From positions 1 through 34,273 of the forward strand of contig CAZBZG010000007.1 in the NCBI GenBank assembly GCA_964496245.1: a stretch of 34,273 nucleotides of DNA. The letters are read 5' to 3'. The position numbers were made by a program, and so were the translations under genes. Shown piece by piece: positions 16,450-23,761 of this stretch. The notes under the pieces were generated by a model that saw only the letters and a list, made by a program, of their open reading frames with translations, was not told the DNA's origin and searched no databases. The DNA is from CAZBZG01 sp964496245. GTDB lineage: Bacteria > Planctomycetota > SZUA-567. The stretch's first letter is position 1; each line of letters starts with the position of its first letter.

Positions 16450-16896
16450 CTACCCGTCCCCCTCCGCTTCCTTGGCCGCCTCCAGCATCTCCTTCTTGGT
16501 GCGCCACTTGCCGTCCTTGGCCTTGAAGTATTCGCGCTCGGCCGCCTTGCGGAACTTGATGATGGCGTTCTGCTTGCCCACCTGCTCGACCGAGACCTCT
16601 TCCTCGTCGGTCGACTGCTCTTCGGCCACGAGCGCATAGAGCTTGCGCCGGTCCTCGTTCTCCGCAGCCACCAGCTTTTTGAGCTTCTTGTCCTTCAGGT
16701 ACGCCGGCTTGACCGCTTCCACGTACCCGCGGTTCGTCTCGCCGAGCTTGCCCGCATCCTTGTATTCTTGGAGCGCATCCAGGCGGCCTTCCAATCGTTT
16801 GGCGATCGCGTCCTTGCTCTCTTCCTTGGCCCGGACCGCGCCGCCCAGCACCACCAGAGCCATCAGCCATCCCAAACTTCGCGCGCGTGCATGCAT
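16450..16896 (-). CDS. ydbL: YdbL-like DUF1318 periplasmic protein
   Basis: This 148-residue protein has a signal peptide (hydrophobic core about residues 8-20, then A-V-R-A). The DUF1318 pattern follows: R-L-x-x-L-x-x-Y-K-D-A-G-K-L-G-E-T-N-R-G-Y, then N-E-D-R-R-K-L-Y-A-L-V, and near the end E-Y-F-K-A-K-D-G-K-W-R-T-K. In E. coli YdbL works with YdbH and YnbE and is thought to modulate YnbE assembly. A Glu-rich insertion and an extended C-terminus make this copy longer than the E. coli protein. The ATG has AAGGAGG seven bases upstream, and the gene follows ynbE by 19 bases on the same strand, last in the operon. Confidence 0.82.
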   Translation of the reverse strand: MHARARSLGWLMALVVLGGAVRAKEESKDAIAKRLEGRLDALQEYKDAGKLGETNRGYVEAVKPAYLKDKKLKKLVAAENEDRRKLYALVAEEQSTDEEEVSVEQVGKQNAIIKFRKAAEREYFKAKDGKWRTKKEMLEAAKEAEGDG

Positions 16897-16915
16897 GATT
16901 CCGCCTCCTTCAGGC

Positions 16916-17131
16916 TTAGGGATTCTCGTTCGTCTCACCCGCGCGGGCGTCCACGAGCTCGCCGCGCGCCTTCTCGAACTCGAAGATCTCCTCGAGCTCT
17001 TCCTGCACCTTGTGGTTGATGGTCACGTTGACAAAGATCGGATCCACCTTGTGGTGGACCGTGATGGTCGGCCCGCACCCGGCCAGGGCCAGCAGCGCAG
17101 CCAGCAGCACACCCATGATCCACGGTCGCAT
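16916..17131 (-). CDS. ynbE: YnbE-like small outer-membrane lipoprotein
   Basis: This 71-residue lipoprotein has a signal peptide ending in lipobox L-A-G-C (Cys19). A short beta-strand region follows (T-I-T-V-H-H-K-V-D-P-I-F-V-N-V-T-I), then a charged helix. This matches YnbE, which in E. coli stacks by beta-strand augmentation onto the C-terminus of YdbH, extending its hydrophobic groove to the outer membrane. The I-x-V-x-N-x-x-I-N-H-K-V-type strand pair is the key recognisable part. The ATG has GGGAGG upstream. The gene is 22 bases after ydbH and 19 before ydbL, the same order as in enterobacteria. Confidence 0.82.
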   Translation of the reverse strand: MRPWIMGVLLAALLALAGCGPTITVHHKVDPIFVNVTINHKVQEELEEIFEFEKARGELVDARAGETNENP

Positions 17132-17153
17132 GGTCCACCTCCCTTCTGCGGGG

Positions 17154-19334
17154 CTAGAAGAACTGGTTGATCGCATCGGTCTCGGTTTCTTTCTTCTTCC
17201 GCTGATCGGCACGTTTGTCCTCGCGCTTCTGGAAGCGTGCCCGCCACTCCTCCGGTCTGTATTCGAACATAGCCAGATACAGCCAGCGGTCAAGATCATT
17301 GTCCGTGATCGTGAGCCCGCCGATGGGAATGGGGTCTTCCCCCCGTGGTCCGTGTCCGCGCACCGTGACCCGGCCGATCCAGCCTTGTTTCTCGGTCTTC
17401 AGGAACTCGCACCGCAACGCCTCGTACGCGAAATCCTGGAGCGCCCGCATGGCCAGGAGTTTGGCCACTTCCTGGGTTGTCGCTTTCTCGAGCGGCACCA
17501 CCGTTTCGATCCCCAGGAGCAGTTTGGCGTCTTCCTCCTGAAATTGGAGCCACCCCGTGGGCGGCCGCGCCTCCAGGAATCCCTCGCCAAAGACGGGCAG
17601 CCGTCGGTTGGACTGGTAGGTGACGGGCAGTTCCCCGTACATGCGTCCCTTTCCCTTCACGCGGCCGGGATAGACGAGATCCAGCAGCTCCTGCAGACGC
17701 AACCCTTCGGCGTGTACCTTCACGTCCGCCCGCCAGAAACGTTCGCCGCCCGGGTCCGCATGGGGATGCATGCGGCGGATACGGGCATCTGCGGCCCAGA
17801 CCTTTCCGCCAGCCCAGGTGCACTCCGCCCGCTGGATCCGGATCGATTCGCTGTTTTCCACTTCGAGATCCACCCTTGCGTCGGTGCCCTTGAAGATGCC
17901 GGTGTACAGCTCGGCCACGGTCAGCCGCTGGACGCCTGCGGTCTGGAGCGGCGCAAGACCGGAGAAGGTCAGCGTGCCGCTCAAGCCCTTGAGACCGGCG
18001 TTGCCCTGCTTCTGGGCTGCGTCCAGGTCATCGAGCTGCACCTCCAGCCGTTCGCTCGTCTTGCCGGCTTCCCATTGGATCCGCCCCTTCAGCGTCACAT
18101 CGCCTGCGAACCGGTAGGCGGCCAATCGGGGGTCCACGGTCTCGAGCTTGGTCTCCTCTGTCAGAGAGAAGCGCGGGATGTCGACTTCGAGTTCACCGGA
18201 AATCCCCTTTGCGTTCCGGGTCAGCGCGCCGGAGAGCGCAAACGGCGCCACATTCGGCACGTTCCCGGATGCCTGGCCCGTGAGACGCTGGCCCGCGAGT
18301 TTCCACGAAGCCTTGTCCAGCGTTGCGCGCCGTTTCCCGGCCTCGACGGTGCCGCGGGCGAACCCGCCCGTTCCGCTGCGGGCGGTGCTCTCGAACTCGC
18401 GGAGCTCGGTCTCGAGGTCTTCGGCTTCGCAGACGAGCCCCATGCCCGTGACTGTCAGCCGCTCGGCCGTGACCTTCGCGTGCGTTCGCGGTCCGGTCGC
18501 TTCCGGGCGCGCGAGCCGCAGTTCGAGCCGCACCTTGTCGACCGCCGCGTCCAGCTGTTCGCCGTCCGCCAGCGGGAGCGAGGCTTGCAGCACAGGGCTG
18601 GTCACCGTGACCGTGCCCGATGCGCCGGCGCTGTCGAACGCACCGCTGGCTGTGACCGACAGGTCGCCCTTGGGACGCACCGGAAGCTTCAGACCCGACC
18701 GCTCGGCCAGGGCGGCGACGGTCGCGGCCGTCAGCCCCTGTACGTCCACATAAAGGTCCGGCGCCGTGCCCGTCTCCAGGTCGATTGGCGTGCGCACGTG
18801 CAGATGCAGGCCCTGCCAATCCGCGGTCGCATCGAGCTGCCACCGGCCGGCGCGCTTCTCCAGCGTCGCGCCGAAGGAGATGTCCTCGGACGCGCCATTC
18901 CAGTCGAAGGTCACGCGGCTGTCCCGCACCGCCACGCGTTCGACCGGCAGGTCCGCCGGCCCGCCGGTGTCGAGTTCGGCCAAGGCGCCCCAGTCTACGC
19001 GGCCTTCGTCCATTGCGAGGTGTACGACAGCGCCGGTGAGGACCAGGGAGGCGAGCCGCCCCCGGACCGCTTCGACCGGGCGGTACCGCGCTTCGACGCT
19101 GCGGATGCGTACACCGCCGCCGCGTCCGAGCGAGACGTCGCGGAGGTCGGTCCGCCAGAGACCGGCCGCGCGCACGTCGAGTTCGACCCGCTGGAACCCG
19201 GCCGCCTCGAGTGCGGCCACGGCCTGGCGGCGGGCGAGCCACGGCAACCCGGCGTACAGGGCGACCCCGACGGCCGCCGCGCACACGGCGGCGGCGAAAG
19301 CGAGACGCAGAAGCCTCTTGCGGCGACGGGGCAT
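17154..19334 (-). CDS. ydbH: YdbH-like AsmA-type intermembrane lipid transport protein
   Basis: This 726-residue protein has one N-terminal membrane helix (about residues 8-27) after an Arg/Lys-rich start, then a very long beta-rich periplasmic body. Short strands of alternating hydrophobic residues recur throughout, as expected for the AsmA-like/YdbH beta-groove that carries phospholipid between the membranes. The C-terminal part has the YdbH-type sequence G-K-G-R-M-Y-G-E-L-P-V and, later, V-R-G-H-G-P-R-G-E-D-P-I-P. In E. coli YdbH, TamB and YhdP are partly redundant. The E. coli protein is longer, at about 880 residues. The start lies four bases after the stop of the small membrane protein gene, suggesting coupled translation. 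Confidence 0.82.
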   Translation of the reverse strand: MPRRRKRLLRLAFAAAVCAAAVGVALYAGLPWLARRQAVAALEAAGFQRVELDVRAAGLWRTDLRDVSLGRGGGVRIRSVEARYRPVEAVRGRLASLVLTGAVVHLAMDEGRVDWGALAELDTGGPADLPVERVAVRDSRVTFDWNGASEDISFGATLEKRAGRWQLDATADWQGLHLHVRTPIDLETGTAPDLYVDVQGLTAATVAALAERSGLKLPVRPKGDLSVTASGAFDSAGASGTVTVTSPVLQASLPLADGEQLDAAVDKVRLELRLARPEATGPRTHAKVTAERLTVTGMGLVCEAEDLETELREFESTARSGTGGFARGTVEAGKRRATLDKASWKLAGQRLTGQASGNVPNVAPFALSGALTRNAKGISGELEVDIPRFSLTEETKLETVDPRLAAYRFAGDVTLKGRIQWEAGKTSERLEVQLDDLDAAQKQGNAGLKGLSGTLTFSGLAPLQTAGVQRLTVAELYTGIFKGTDARVDLEVENSESIRIQRAECTWAGGKVWAADARIRRMHPHADPGGERFWRADVKVHAEGLRLQELLDLVYPGRVKGKGRMYGELPVTYQSNRRLPVFGEGFLEARPPTGWLQFQEEDAKLLLGIETVVPLEKATTQEVAKLLAMRALQDFAYEALRCEFLKTEKQGWIGRVTVRGHGPRGEDPIPIGGLTITDNDLDRWLYLAMFEYRPEEWRARFQKREDKRADQRKKKETETDAINQFF

Positions 19335-19338
19335 GGGC

Positions 19339-19608
19339 TCACTTCTTCTTCATGAACCGGCTGAGCGTGCGCGCGGCCGCCTCGGGATCATCGCCCAGCG
19401 GCGCGCTCATGGCCGCACGCTTGCGCCGCGCCGATTCGGCGCGGCGTTCGAGTTCCTCGATGGCGGCGTCGCGACGCTTGGCCTCTTCCGGGGACGGATC
19501 CTTGGGCACGTCGGGCGGACGGGGCTTCTTGCCCCGGCTGAAGAGGACCAGGTACACGAAGACCGCCAAGGCTGCAATGAAGAAGAGCGAGCCGAGGTCC
19601 TCGAGCAT
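19339..19608 (-). CDS. Small single-helix membrane protein heading the ydbH operon
   Basis: This 89-residue protein has one N-terminal membrane helix (about residues 7-24) followed by a Pro-rich hinge and a charged helical tail rich in Arg, Glu and Ala, probably cytoplasmic given the Arg/Lys just after the helix. I do not recognise a family. It is first in the operon with ydbH, whose start codon follows four bases after this stop, so it may act with the lipid-transport bridge at the inner membrane; that is inference from position. GGAG lies upstream of the ATG, and a possible promoter at 19645-19673 precedes it. Confidence 0.75.
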   Translation of the reverse strand: MLEDLGSLFFIAALAVFVYLVLFSRGKKPRPPDVPKDPSPEEAKRRDAAIEELERRAESARRKRAAMSAPLGDDPEAAARTLSRFMKKK

Positions 19609-19644
19609 GGAGGCGTCTCCATCACACCACGCGCACCGCTTCCG

Positions 19645-19673
19645 ATCTTACCCTGCTGTTGGCACCACGCCAA
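19645..19673 (-). promoter_or_regulatory. Possible promoter of the small membrane protein/ydbHynbEydbL operon
   Basis: TTGGCG (19668-19673), a 17-base spacer and TAAGAT (19645-19650) on the minus strand, each matching consensus at four of six positions, about 40 bases upstream of the first start codon. Confidence 0.4.
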
Positions 19674-19729
19674 GGAAAACTCGCGCCCGGCTGCGAACTC
19701 TCCGTCCCCGGCGCGCCGGACGCAGAGGC

Positions 19730-19758
19730 TTGACAGTTTCCGGTCATCGGGCGAGGAT
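19730..19758 (+). promoter_or_regulatory. Possible promoter of the 44-residue ORF and miaA
   Basis: A perfect -35 TTGACA (19730-19735), a 17-base spacer and a weak -10 GAGGAT (19753-19758), about 60 bases before the start of the small ORF. Confidence 0.45.
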
Positions 19759-19817
19759 CAGGGGCGCGTCCCTGTGGCGCAATCGGATTGAGCCACAACC
19801 ACAACGAGGAGGACGCC

Positions 19818-19952
19818 ATGCGGAACGCGCTCCTGCGCTGCGGGGGCAACGGGATGCTGCTCACGCACTGGACCCCGTGCCGCCCCGGCAACCGCCGCAA
19901 ACTGCTCGACTGGATCCGCGACGCCGGACCGGTCTGTTCCGGAACGATATGA
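19818..19952 (+). CDS. 44-residue ORF translationally coupled to miaA
   Basis: A strong ribosome-binding site (GAGGAGG, five bases upstream) precedes an ATG that opens a 44-codon frame starting M-R-N-A-L-L-R-C-G-G and containing three Cys and several Arg. Its TGA overlaps the miaA ATG in the sequence ATGA, the classic arrangement for coupled translation. I do not recognise the peptide. It may be a real small protein, a leader that sets miaA translation, or the relic of an upstream gene. No independent ribosome-binding site is evident just before the miaA ATG, so ribosomes probably reach miaA through this frame. Confidence 0.55.
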   Translation: MRNALLRCGGNGMLLTHWTPCRPGNRRKLLDWIRDAGPVCSGTI

Positions 19953-20980
19953 ACGCGCCGCTGGCCCCCCCTCCTTTCCTGCGCATCCTGCTCGGCCCCA
20001 CGGCGTCGGCCAAGAGCGCGGTGGCGCTGCACTGCGCCCGCGAGCTCGGCACAGACATCATCTCGGTCGATTCCATGAAGGTCTACCGCAGGCTGGCGAT
20101 CGGCACGGCCAAGCCGTCGGAAGCGGTCCGACGCAACGTGACGCACCACTGCGTGGACCTGGCCGCCCCCACGGAGCGCTTCAGTGTGGCCCGCTACGTA
20201 GCCGCGGCCGAAGCGGCCTGCAGACGACTGTACGGGGTCGGCAAGCGGCCTTTGCTCGCTGGCGGCACGGCCCTCTACTACAAGGGGCTCCTCGAGGGGC
20301 TCTTCGACGCTCCGCCTCCCGACCCCGCTTTGCGCGAAGCCCTGCGGGAGCGCGCGGCAACCCAAGGGCCGGAAGCGCTTCACCGCGAACTCGCCGACAA
20401 GGATCCCGCGGCCGCCGAGAAGATTCACCCTCACGACGTCCGGCGCCTCGTGCGGGCGCTCGAGGTATTCGCATCGACCGGTCGGCCCATCAGCGAACAG
20501 CAACGCCAGTGGGAGGGTTTCCACGCTGCGGACGGCACCGAAGAGGGGGAACCCCCGCCACCGCCCCCGCACGCTTCGCGCTTCCGCTATCCGTGCGCCC
20601 TCGTAGGCCTCCACTGGCCGCGGCAGATGCTCTACGCCCGCATCGACCAGCGGGCGGACCGGATGATGGCGGCCGGCCTGCTCGAGGAAGCGCGCTGGGT
20701 GTACGAACACCGCGCAACGCTCTCGCCCACGTTGTTGCAAGCCGTGGCCTACAAGGAGTTGTTCGGGTATTTCGAGGGGCAGCAGCCGTTGGCCGATTGC
20801 GTCGAGCTTCTCAAGAAGCATACGCGCCACCTGGCCAAGAGCCAGCTGACGTGGTTTCGCAAGTTCCCCTGTCGCTGGGTCGAGATGTCCGAAGACCGGG
20901 ATCCGGAGGACGCGGCCGCTGAAGCCCTGGCGATCTGGGAGAAGGCGAAACAAGAGGGGCCGGCAGGCCGTATTCCCTAG
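19949..20980 (+). CDS. miaA: tRNA dimethylallyltransferase MiaA
   Basis: This 343-residue enzyme transfers the dimethylallyl group to N6 of A37 in tRNAs reading UNN codons. The MiaA features are present in order: P-loop G-P-T-A-S-A-K-S (about residues 17-24), D-S-M-K-V-Y-R with G-T-A-K-P-S, G-G-T-A-L-Y-Y-K-G-L near residue 106, and the Y-K-E-L-x-G-Y tRNA-binding region near 270. The P-loop has Ala where Gly normally precedes the Lys. The chain has a Pro-rich insertion (P-P-P-P-P-P) near residue 204 and otherwise normal length. It follows a 44-residue ORF with an ATGA overlap, and its 3' end converges on the HDOD gene 20 bases away. Confidence 0.95.
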   Translation: MNAPLAPPPFLRILLGPTASAKSAVALHCARELGTDIISVDSMKVYRRLAIGTAKPSEAVRRNVTHHCVDLAAPTERFSVARYVAAAEAACRRLYGVGKRPLLAGGTALYYKGLLEGLFDAPPPDPALREALRERAATQGPEALHRELADKDPAAAEKIHPHDVRRLVRALEVFASTGRPISEQQRQWEGFHAADGTEEGEPPPPPPHASRFRYPCALVGLHWPRQMLYARIDQRADRMMAAGLLEEARWVYEHRATLSPTLLQAVAYKELFGYFEGQQPLADCVELLKKHTRHLAKSQLTWFRKFPCRWVEMSEDRDPEDAAAEALAIWEKAKQEGPAGRIP

Positions 20981-21000
20981 CCCGTCGACACAGGCGCGGT

Positions 21001-21867
21001 CTACGGGCCGCCGGCATTGATCACGGCCAGGAAGGCGTCGGCGTTCTCGAGCTCTTCCTTGATCTGTTCGATGAGGGCGGGCAGGTCTTCGCGCGTGAAA
21101 TGGAGGTTGTTCCACGCGGTCTTGGGCAGCGCCGGTTTGTTGCAGTCTCCATTGACGCCGTATTCCCGCAGCCGGCAGATGTAGATAGCGAAAGCCAGGA
21201 TCGACGTCATGTGGACGTACTCTTCGGGACACTCCTCCACGCGGTTCTGATACTGGATCGGGATCTGGACTTCCTCGGCCAGCTTCCACTTGTTGGCGAG
21301 CCAGTACCCGATGTCCGCGTAGCTGGTTTCCAGCACCTCCTGTTCGGCTTCGGCAAAAGAGATGCCCTTCTGCTGTGCGGTTTCGAGGATGGCCTGAAAC
21401 TCGACCGGCGCGAACTGGTCGAGCACCAGCTTGCCTGCACCGTGCAACAGGCCGGTCACGAAAGCCGTATCCGGACGCCCCCCCGGCTCCTGCCTGGCCA
21501 CGAAATGCCCGATGGTGGCCGTACCCACCGAGTGGGTCCAGAATCCCTTGTAGGAAAACTGCTCGGCGCCCTCGCCGAAAAGATCAAAAACCGACGCGCT
21601 GATGGCCAGGCTTTTGATCGTGTTGAACCCGAGGATCGTAATCGCCTGCTGGATGGAGGTCACGGGGTTTGGGAGCCCGTAGAACGCGGAGTTCACCAGT
21701 TTGAGGATCTTGCCCGCGAGCGCCGGGTCGTTCGTCATGACGTCATTGACGTCTTTTGCGGAACTGTGCGGATCCTCCAGGAGACCCATGATCGTGGTCA
21801 CCACCTGCGGAAGCGTGGGCAGGTCCACGATGTTGTCGACGATTCCCTTGAGGTCTTTTCCGGCCAT
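21001..21867 (-). CDS. HDOD domain protein
   Basis: This 288-residue protein is mostly an HDOD domain (about residues 10-215), with the typical L-P-T-L-P-Q-V near the start, K-I-L-K-L-V-N-S-A-F-Y-G, and A-I-T-I-L-G-F-N-T-I-K-S-L. HDOD is a non-catalytic relative of the HD phosphohydrolases used in bacterial signalling. In keeping with that, the metal-binding His-Asp pair is replaced (G-L-L-H-G-A-G-K rather than HD). No second signalling domain is fused, so it probably acts with partners. The ribosome-binding site is weak. It diverges from the SH3-repeat gene, and their promoters share a palindrome at 21911-21933. Confidence 0.92.
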   Translation of the reverse strand: MAGKDLKGIVDNIVDLPTLPQVVTTIMGLLEDPHSSAKDVNDVMTNDPALAGKILKLVNSAFYGLPNPVTSIQQAITILGFNTIKSLAISASVFDLFGEGAEQFSYKGFWTHSVGTATIGHFVARQEPGGRPDTAFVTGLLHGAGKLVLDQFAPVEFQAILETAQQKGISFAEAEQEVLETSYADIGYWLANKWKLAEEVQIPIQYQNRVEECPEEYVHMTSILAFAIYICRLREYGVNGDCNKPALPKTAWNNLHFTREDLPALIEQIKEELENADAFLAVINAGGP

Positions 21868-21887
21868 TGGCTTGCGTCCCGCGCCCT

Positions 21888-21916
21888 ATACTGGCGGGCT
21901 TCAGGGGACGTGTCAA
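21888..21916 (-). promoter_or_regulatory. Possible promoter of the HDOD gene
   Basis: A perfect -35 TTGACA on the minus strand (21911-21916) with CAGTAT 17 bases on (21888-21893), or TATAGG at a longer spacing. It is paired head-to-head with the plus-strand promoter at 21928. Confidence 0.4.
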
Positions 21917-21927
21917 GGCCTTTTCCC

Positions 21928-21956
21928 TTGACAGACCCATGCCGGAATTGCATTCT
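21928..21956 (+). promoter_or_regulatory. Possible promoter of the SH3-repeat gene
   Basis: A perfect -35 TTGACA (21928-21933), a 17-base spacer and CATTCT (21951-21956; three of six). The message would have a leader of about 110 bases before the start at 22073. Confidence 0.45.
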
Positions 21957-22072
21957 CTCAGTAGGGTTTGAGTTCTATTCGTGGTGTCCTATCGCCTCCG
22001 GCGTGGGATGGGGCAGAGCGGATGGCAGATTTCGATCCGTCGTCCTCGCCCTCCCACCACAGGAGAGAGCCC

Positions 22073-23527
22073 ATGGAAGCATGGACAAAGATTGTAGGAA
22101 TCGCGTGTCTCTGGAGCCTGGGCGCAGGCCTGCTCGCGGCGGGGGAGGCAGCCCCGCCGTCGGTTCCCGAAGGCGAAGCCGCGGAAGCCTTGCCCACTCC
22201 TCCTCCACCGCCGCCCCTCCCCGAAGAGCCTGAGGAGAAGCCGGAACCCGACGTTCCTGACGAGCCCGTGCCGGAGCCGACCCAGCCCGACGAACCGGTG
22301 GTCGTGGATCCCGAGGGCATGCCGGGGCAGATCGCAGGCGGGCGCGTCAACATCCGCTCGGGGCCCAGCACACGCTACGAGATCATCGTGACCCTCGATC
22401 CCGGTTCGCCCGTCCAAGTCTACGGGAAGAAGGACGACTGGTACGAGATCGCCTATCCTGAGGGGCAACACTGCTACGTGCACCAGCGCTTCATCGAGGG
22501 CAACATCCCGCCCGATATTCCGCCGGACGGTCTGCTGCGCGCGATCACGGGCGAAGAAAGCGTCCGGGTCCGCGTACGGCCGTGGAACAAGAGCACGACC
22601 GTGGGCACGGTCAAGAGCAAGGACCTCGTGACCATCACGGAGATCCGCGGCGAGTGGGCCAAGATCAAGCCACCGCAGGCGGTGCGGGCGTGGGTCTACG
22701 GCAAGTACGTCCAGACCGAGCAGAAGGTGGTCCGGGGCACGGACGCGAAAACCGAAGCGCCGCCCAAGCTGCCGGGGACCGAGAAGAAGACCCAGCCGGG
22801 AGAGAGCAAGAAGAGCACGCTGGCCGAGCGGGCCGAAGAGAAGAAGCAGGAGAAGCTCCGGATCCTCCGGCAGCGGCAGACCGCCCGGCGGCGTGCCCAC
22901 CTTCAGTCCGTGCGGAGCGTGGTGGAAGAGATCAACGCGCAGCTGGCGGCCATCGAGGAAGAAGCCGCCGGCCAGATGCCGCAGCCACAGCCCAAAAGCG
23001 AAGACGAGCCCGAACCGTTTCGGCCGGGCGAACTCGAGATGGGCGGATTCACGGGCTGGGTGGAGTACATCGGGCGCGTGGGACGCCGGCCTGCGGCTTT
23101 TCGCCTGGTCAAGGGAGGAGAGGTCCTGTTTCTTCTGCGGTCGAGCGCCTATGATCTGGCGGACTACGTGCACAAACGGGTGGCCGTCGACGGGAACGTG
23201 GCGGAAGCGCCGGGCTTTCAGGCCAACGTACTCATCGTGAACTATCTGCGGGTGCTGGGCCAGCCACCCGCGCCGGTCCAGAAGCAGAAGCCTCTCATTC
23301 GGCGACCGTACGTGCGGCCGGGCCAGGAACCCCTCGAGCCGCCGCCGTCGTATGAAGATGAGGCGCCCGCGGTCTCCGAGGTGGAAGAAACGACGGCCCC
23401 GCTCGATCTTCCCCGAGTCGTGGGCGAAGACGAGGCCGGGCCCGGTGATGATTCGTTGCCGCCGCCGCCGGTCGTCCGGGAGGCAGACCCCAGCGAGGAC
23501 GACCAGCTCTTCACCCCCGACGAATAG
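22073..23527 (+). CDS. Secreted Pro-rich protein with two bacterial SH3 domains
   Basis: This 484-residue protein has a signal peptide (hydrophobic core about residues 6-22). A Pro/Glu-rich linker follows (about 25-82). A first SH3_3-type domain spans about 86-142, with the typical V-N-I-R-S-G-P-S-T-R-Y, and a second about 157-215 (V-R-V-R-P-W-N-K-S-T-T-V-G-T-V). Then come a charged helical segment (about 240-310), a compact beta domain (about 335-415) and an acidic Pro-rich tail. Bacterial SH3 domains usually bind cell-wall or protein ligands, so a role at the cell envelope is likely. The ATG at 22073 has AGGAG upstream; an earlier in-frame ATG would hide the signal peptide. No enzyme domain is seen. 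Confidence 0.85.
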   Translation: MEAWTKIVGIACLWSLGAGLLAAGEAAPPSVPEGEAAEALPTPPPPPPLPEEPEEKPEPDVPDEPVPEPTQPDEPVVVDPEGMPGQIAGGRVNIRSGPSTRYEIIVTLDPGSPVQVYGKKDDWYEIAYPEGQHCYVHQRFIEGNIPPDIPPDGLLRAITGEESVRVRVRPWNKSTTVGTVKSKDLVTITEIRGEWAKIKPPQAVRAWVYGKYVQTEQKVVRGTDAKTEAPPKLPGTEKKTQPGESKKSTLAERAEEKKQEKLRILRQRQTARRRAHLQSVRSVVEEINAQLAAIEEEAAGQMPQPQPKSEDEPEPFRPGELEMGGFTGWVEYIGRVGRRPAAFRLVKGGEVLFLLRSSAYDLADYVHKRVAVDGNVAEAPGFQANVLIVNYLRVLGQPPAPVQKQKPLIRRPYVRPGQEPLEPPPSYEDEAPAVSEVEETTAPLDLPRVVGEDEAGPGDDSLPPPPVVREADPSEDDQLFTPDE

Positions 23528-23581
23528 GAAGCTCCCTCCACATCCGCTGGGTGACGGACGCACGCGAGAGAAGCGGTCTCC

Positions 23582-23734
23582 ATGAATCCGTTGAAGACAC
23601 TCTGGCAGAAGCTCCGCTTCGCGCTCACGGATCGGTTCCTCTGCGACACCTGCCGTTACGACTACGGGGATGCCTGTCGCCGGCCCGAACGGCCGAACGC
23701 CAAGGTGTGCCCGGACTACAAACCGCGCAAGTGA
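23582..23734 (+). CDS. 50-residue four-cysteine protein
   Basis: An ATG at 23582 opens a 50-codon frame after the SH3-repeat gene, with a purine-rich GAGAGAAG upstream. The N-terminal 20 residues form a possible amphipathic helix. The rest has four Cys as C-x2-C-x8-C, then C about ten residues on, within C-D-T-C-R-Y-D-Y-G-D-A-C and C-P-D-Y. That pattern suggests a small zinc or iron site. Codon choice matches neighbouring genes. I do not recognise a named family. It follows the SH3-repeat gene by 54 bases and converges on the vWA gene. Confidence 0.6.
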   Translation: MNPLKTLWQKLRFALTDRFLCDTCRYDYGDACRRPERPNAKVCPDYKPRK

Positions 23735-23761
23735 ACTGCCAACCGTCCGTTCCACATTGCC

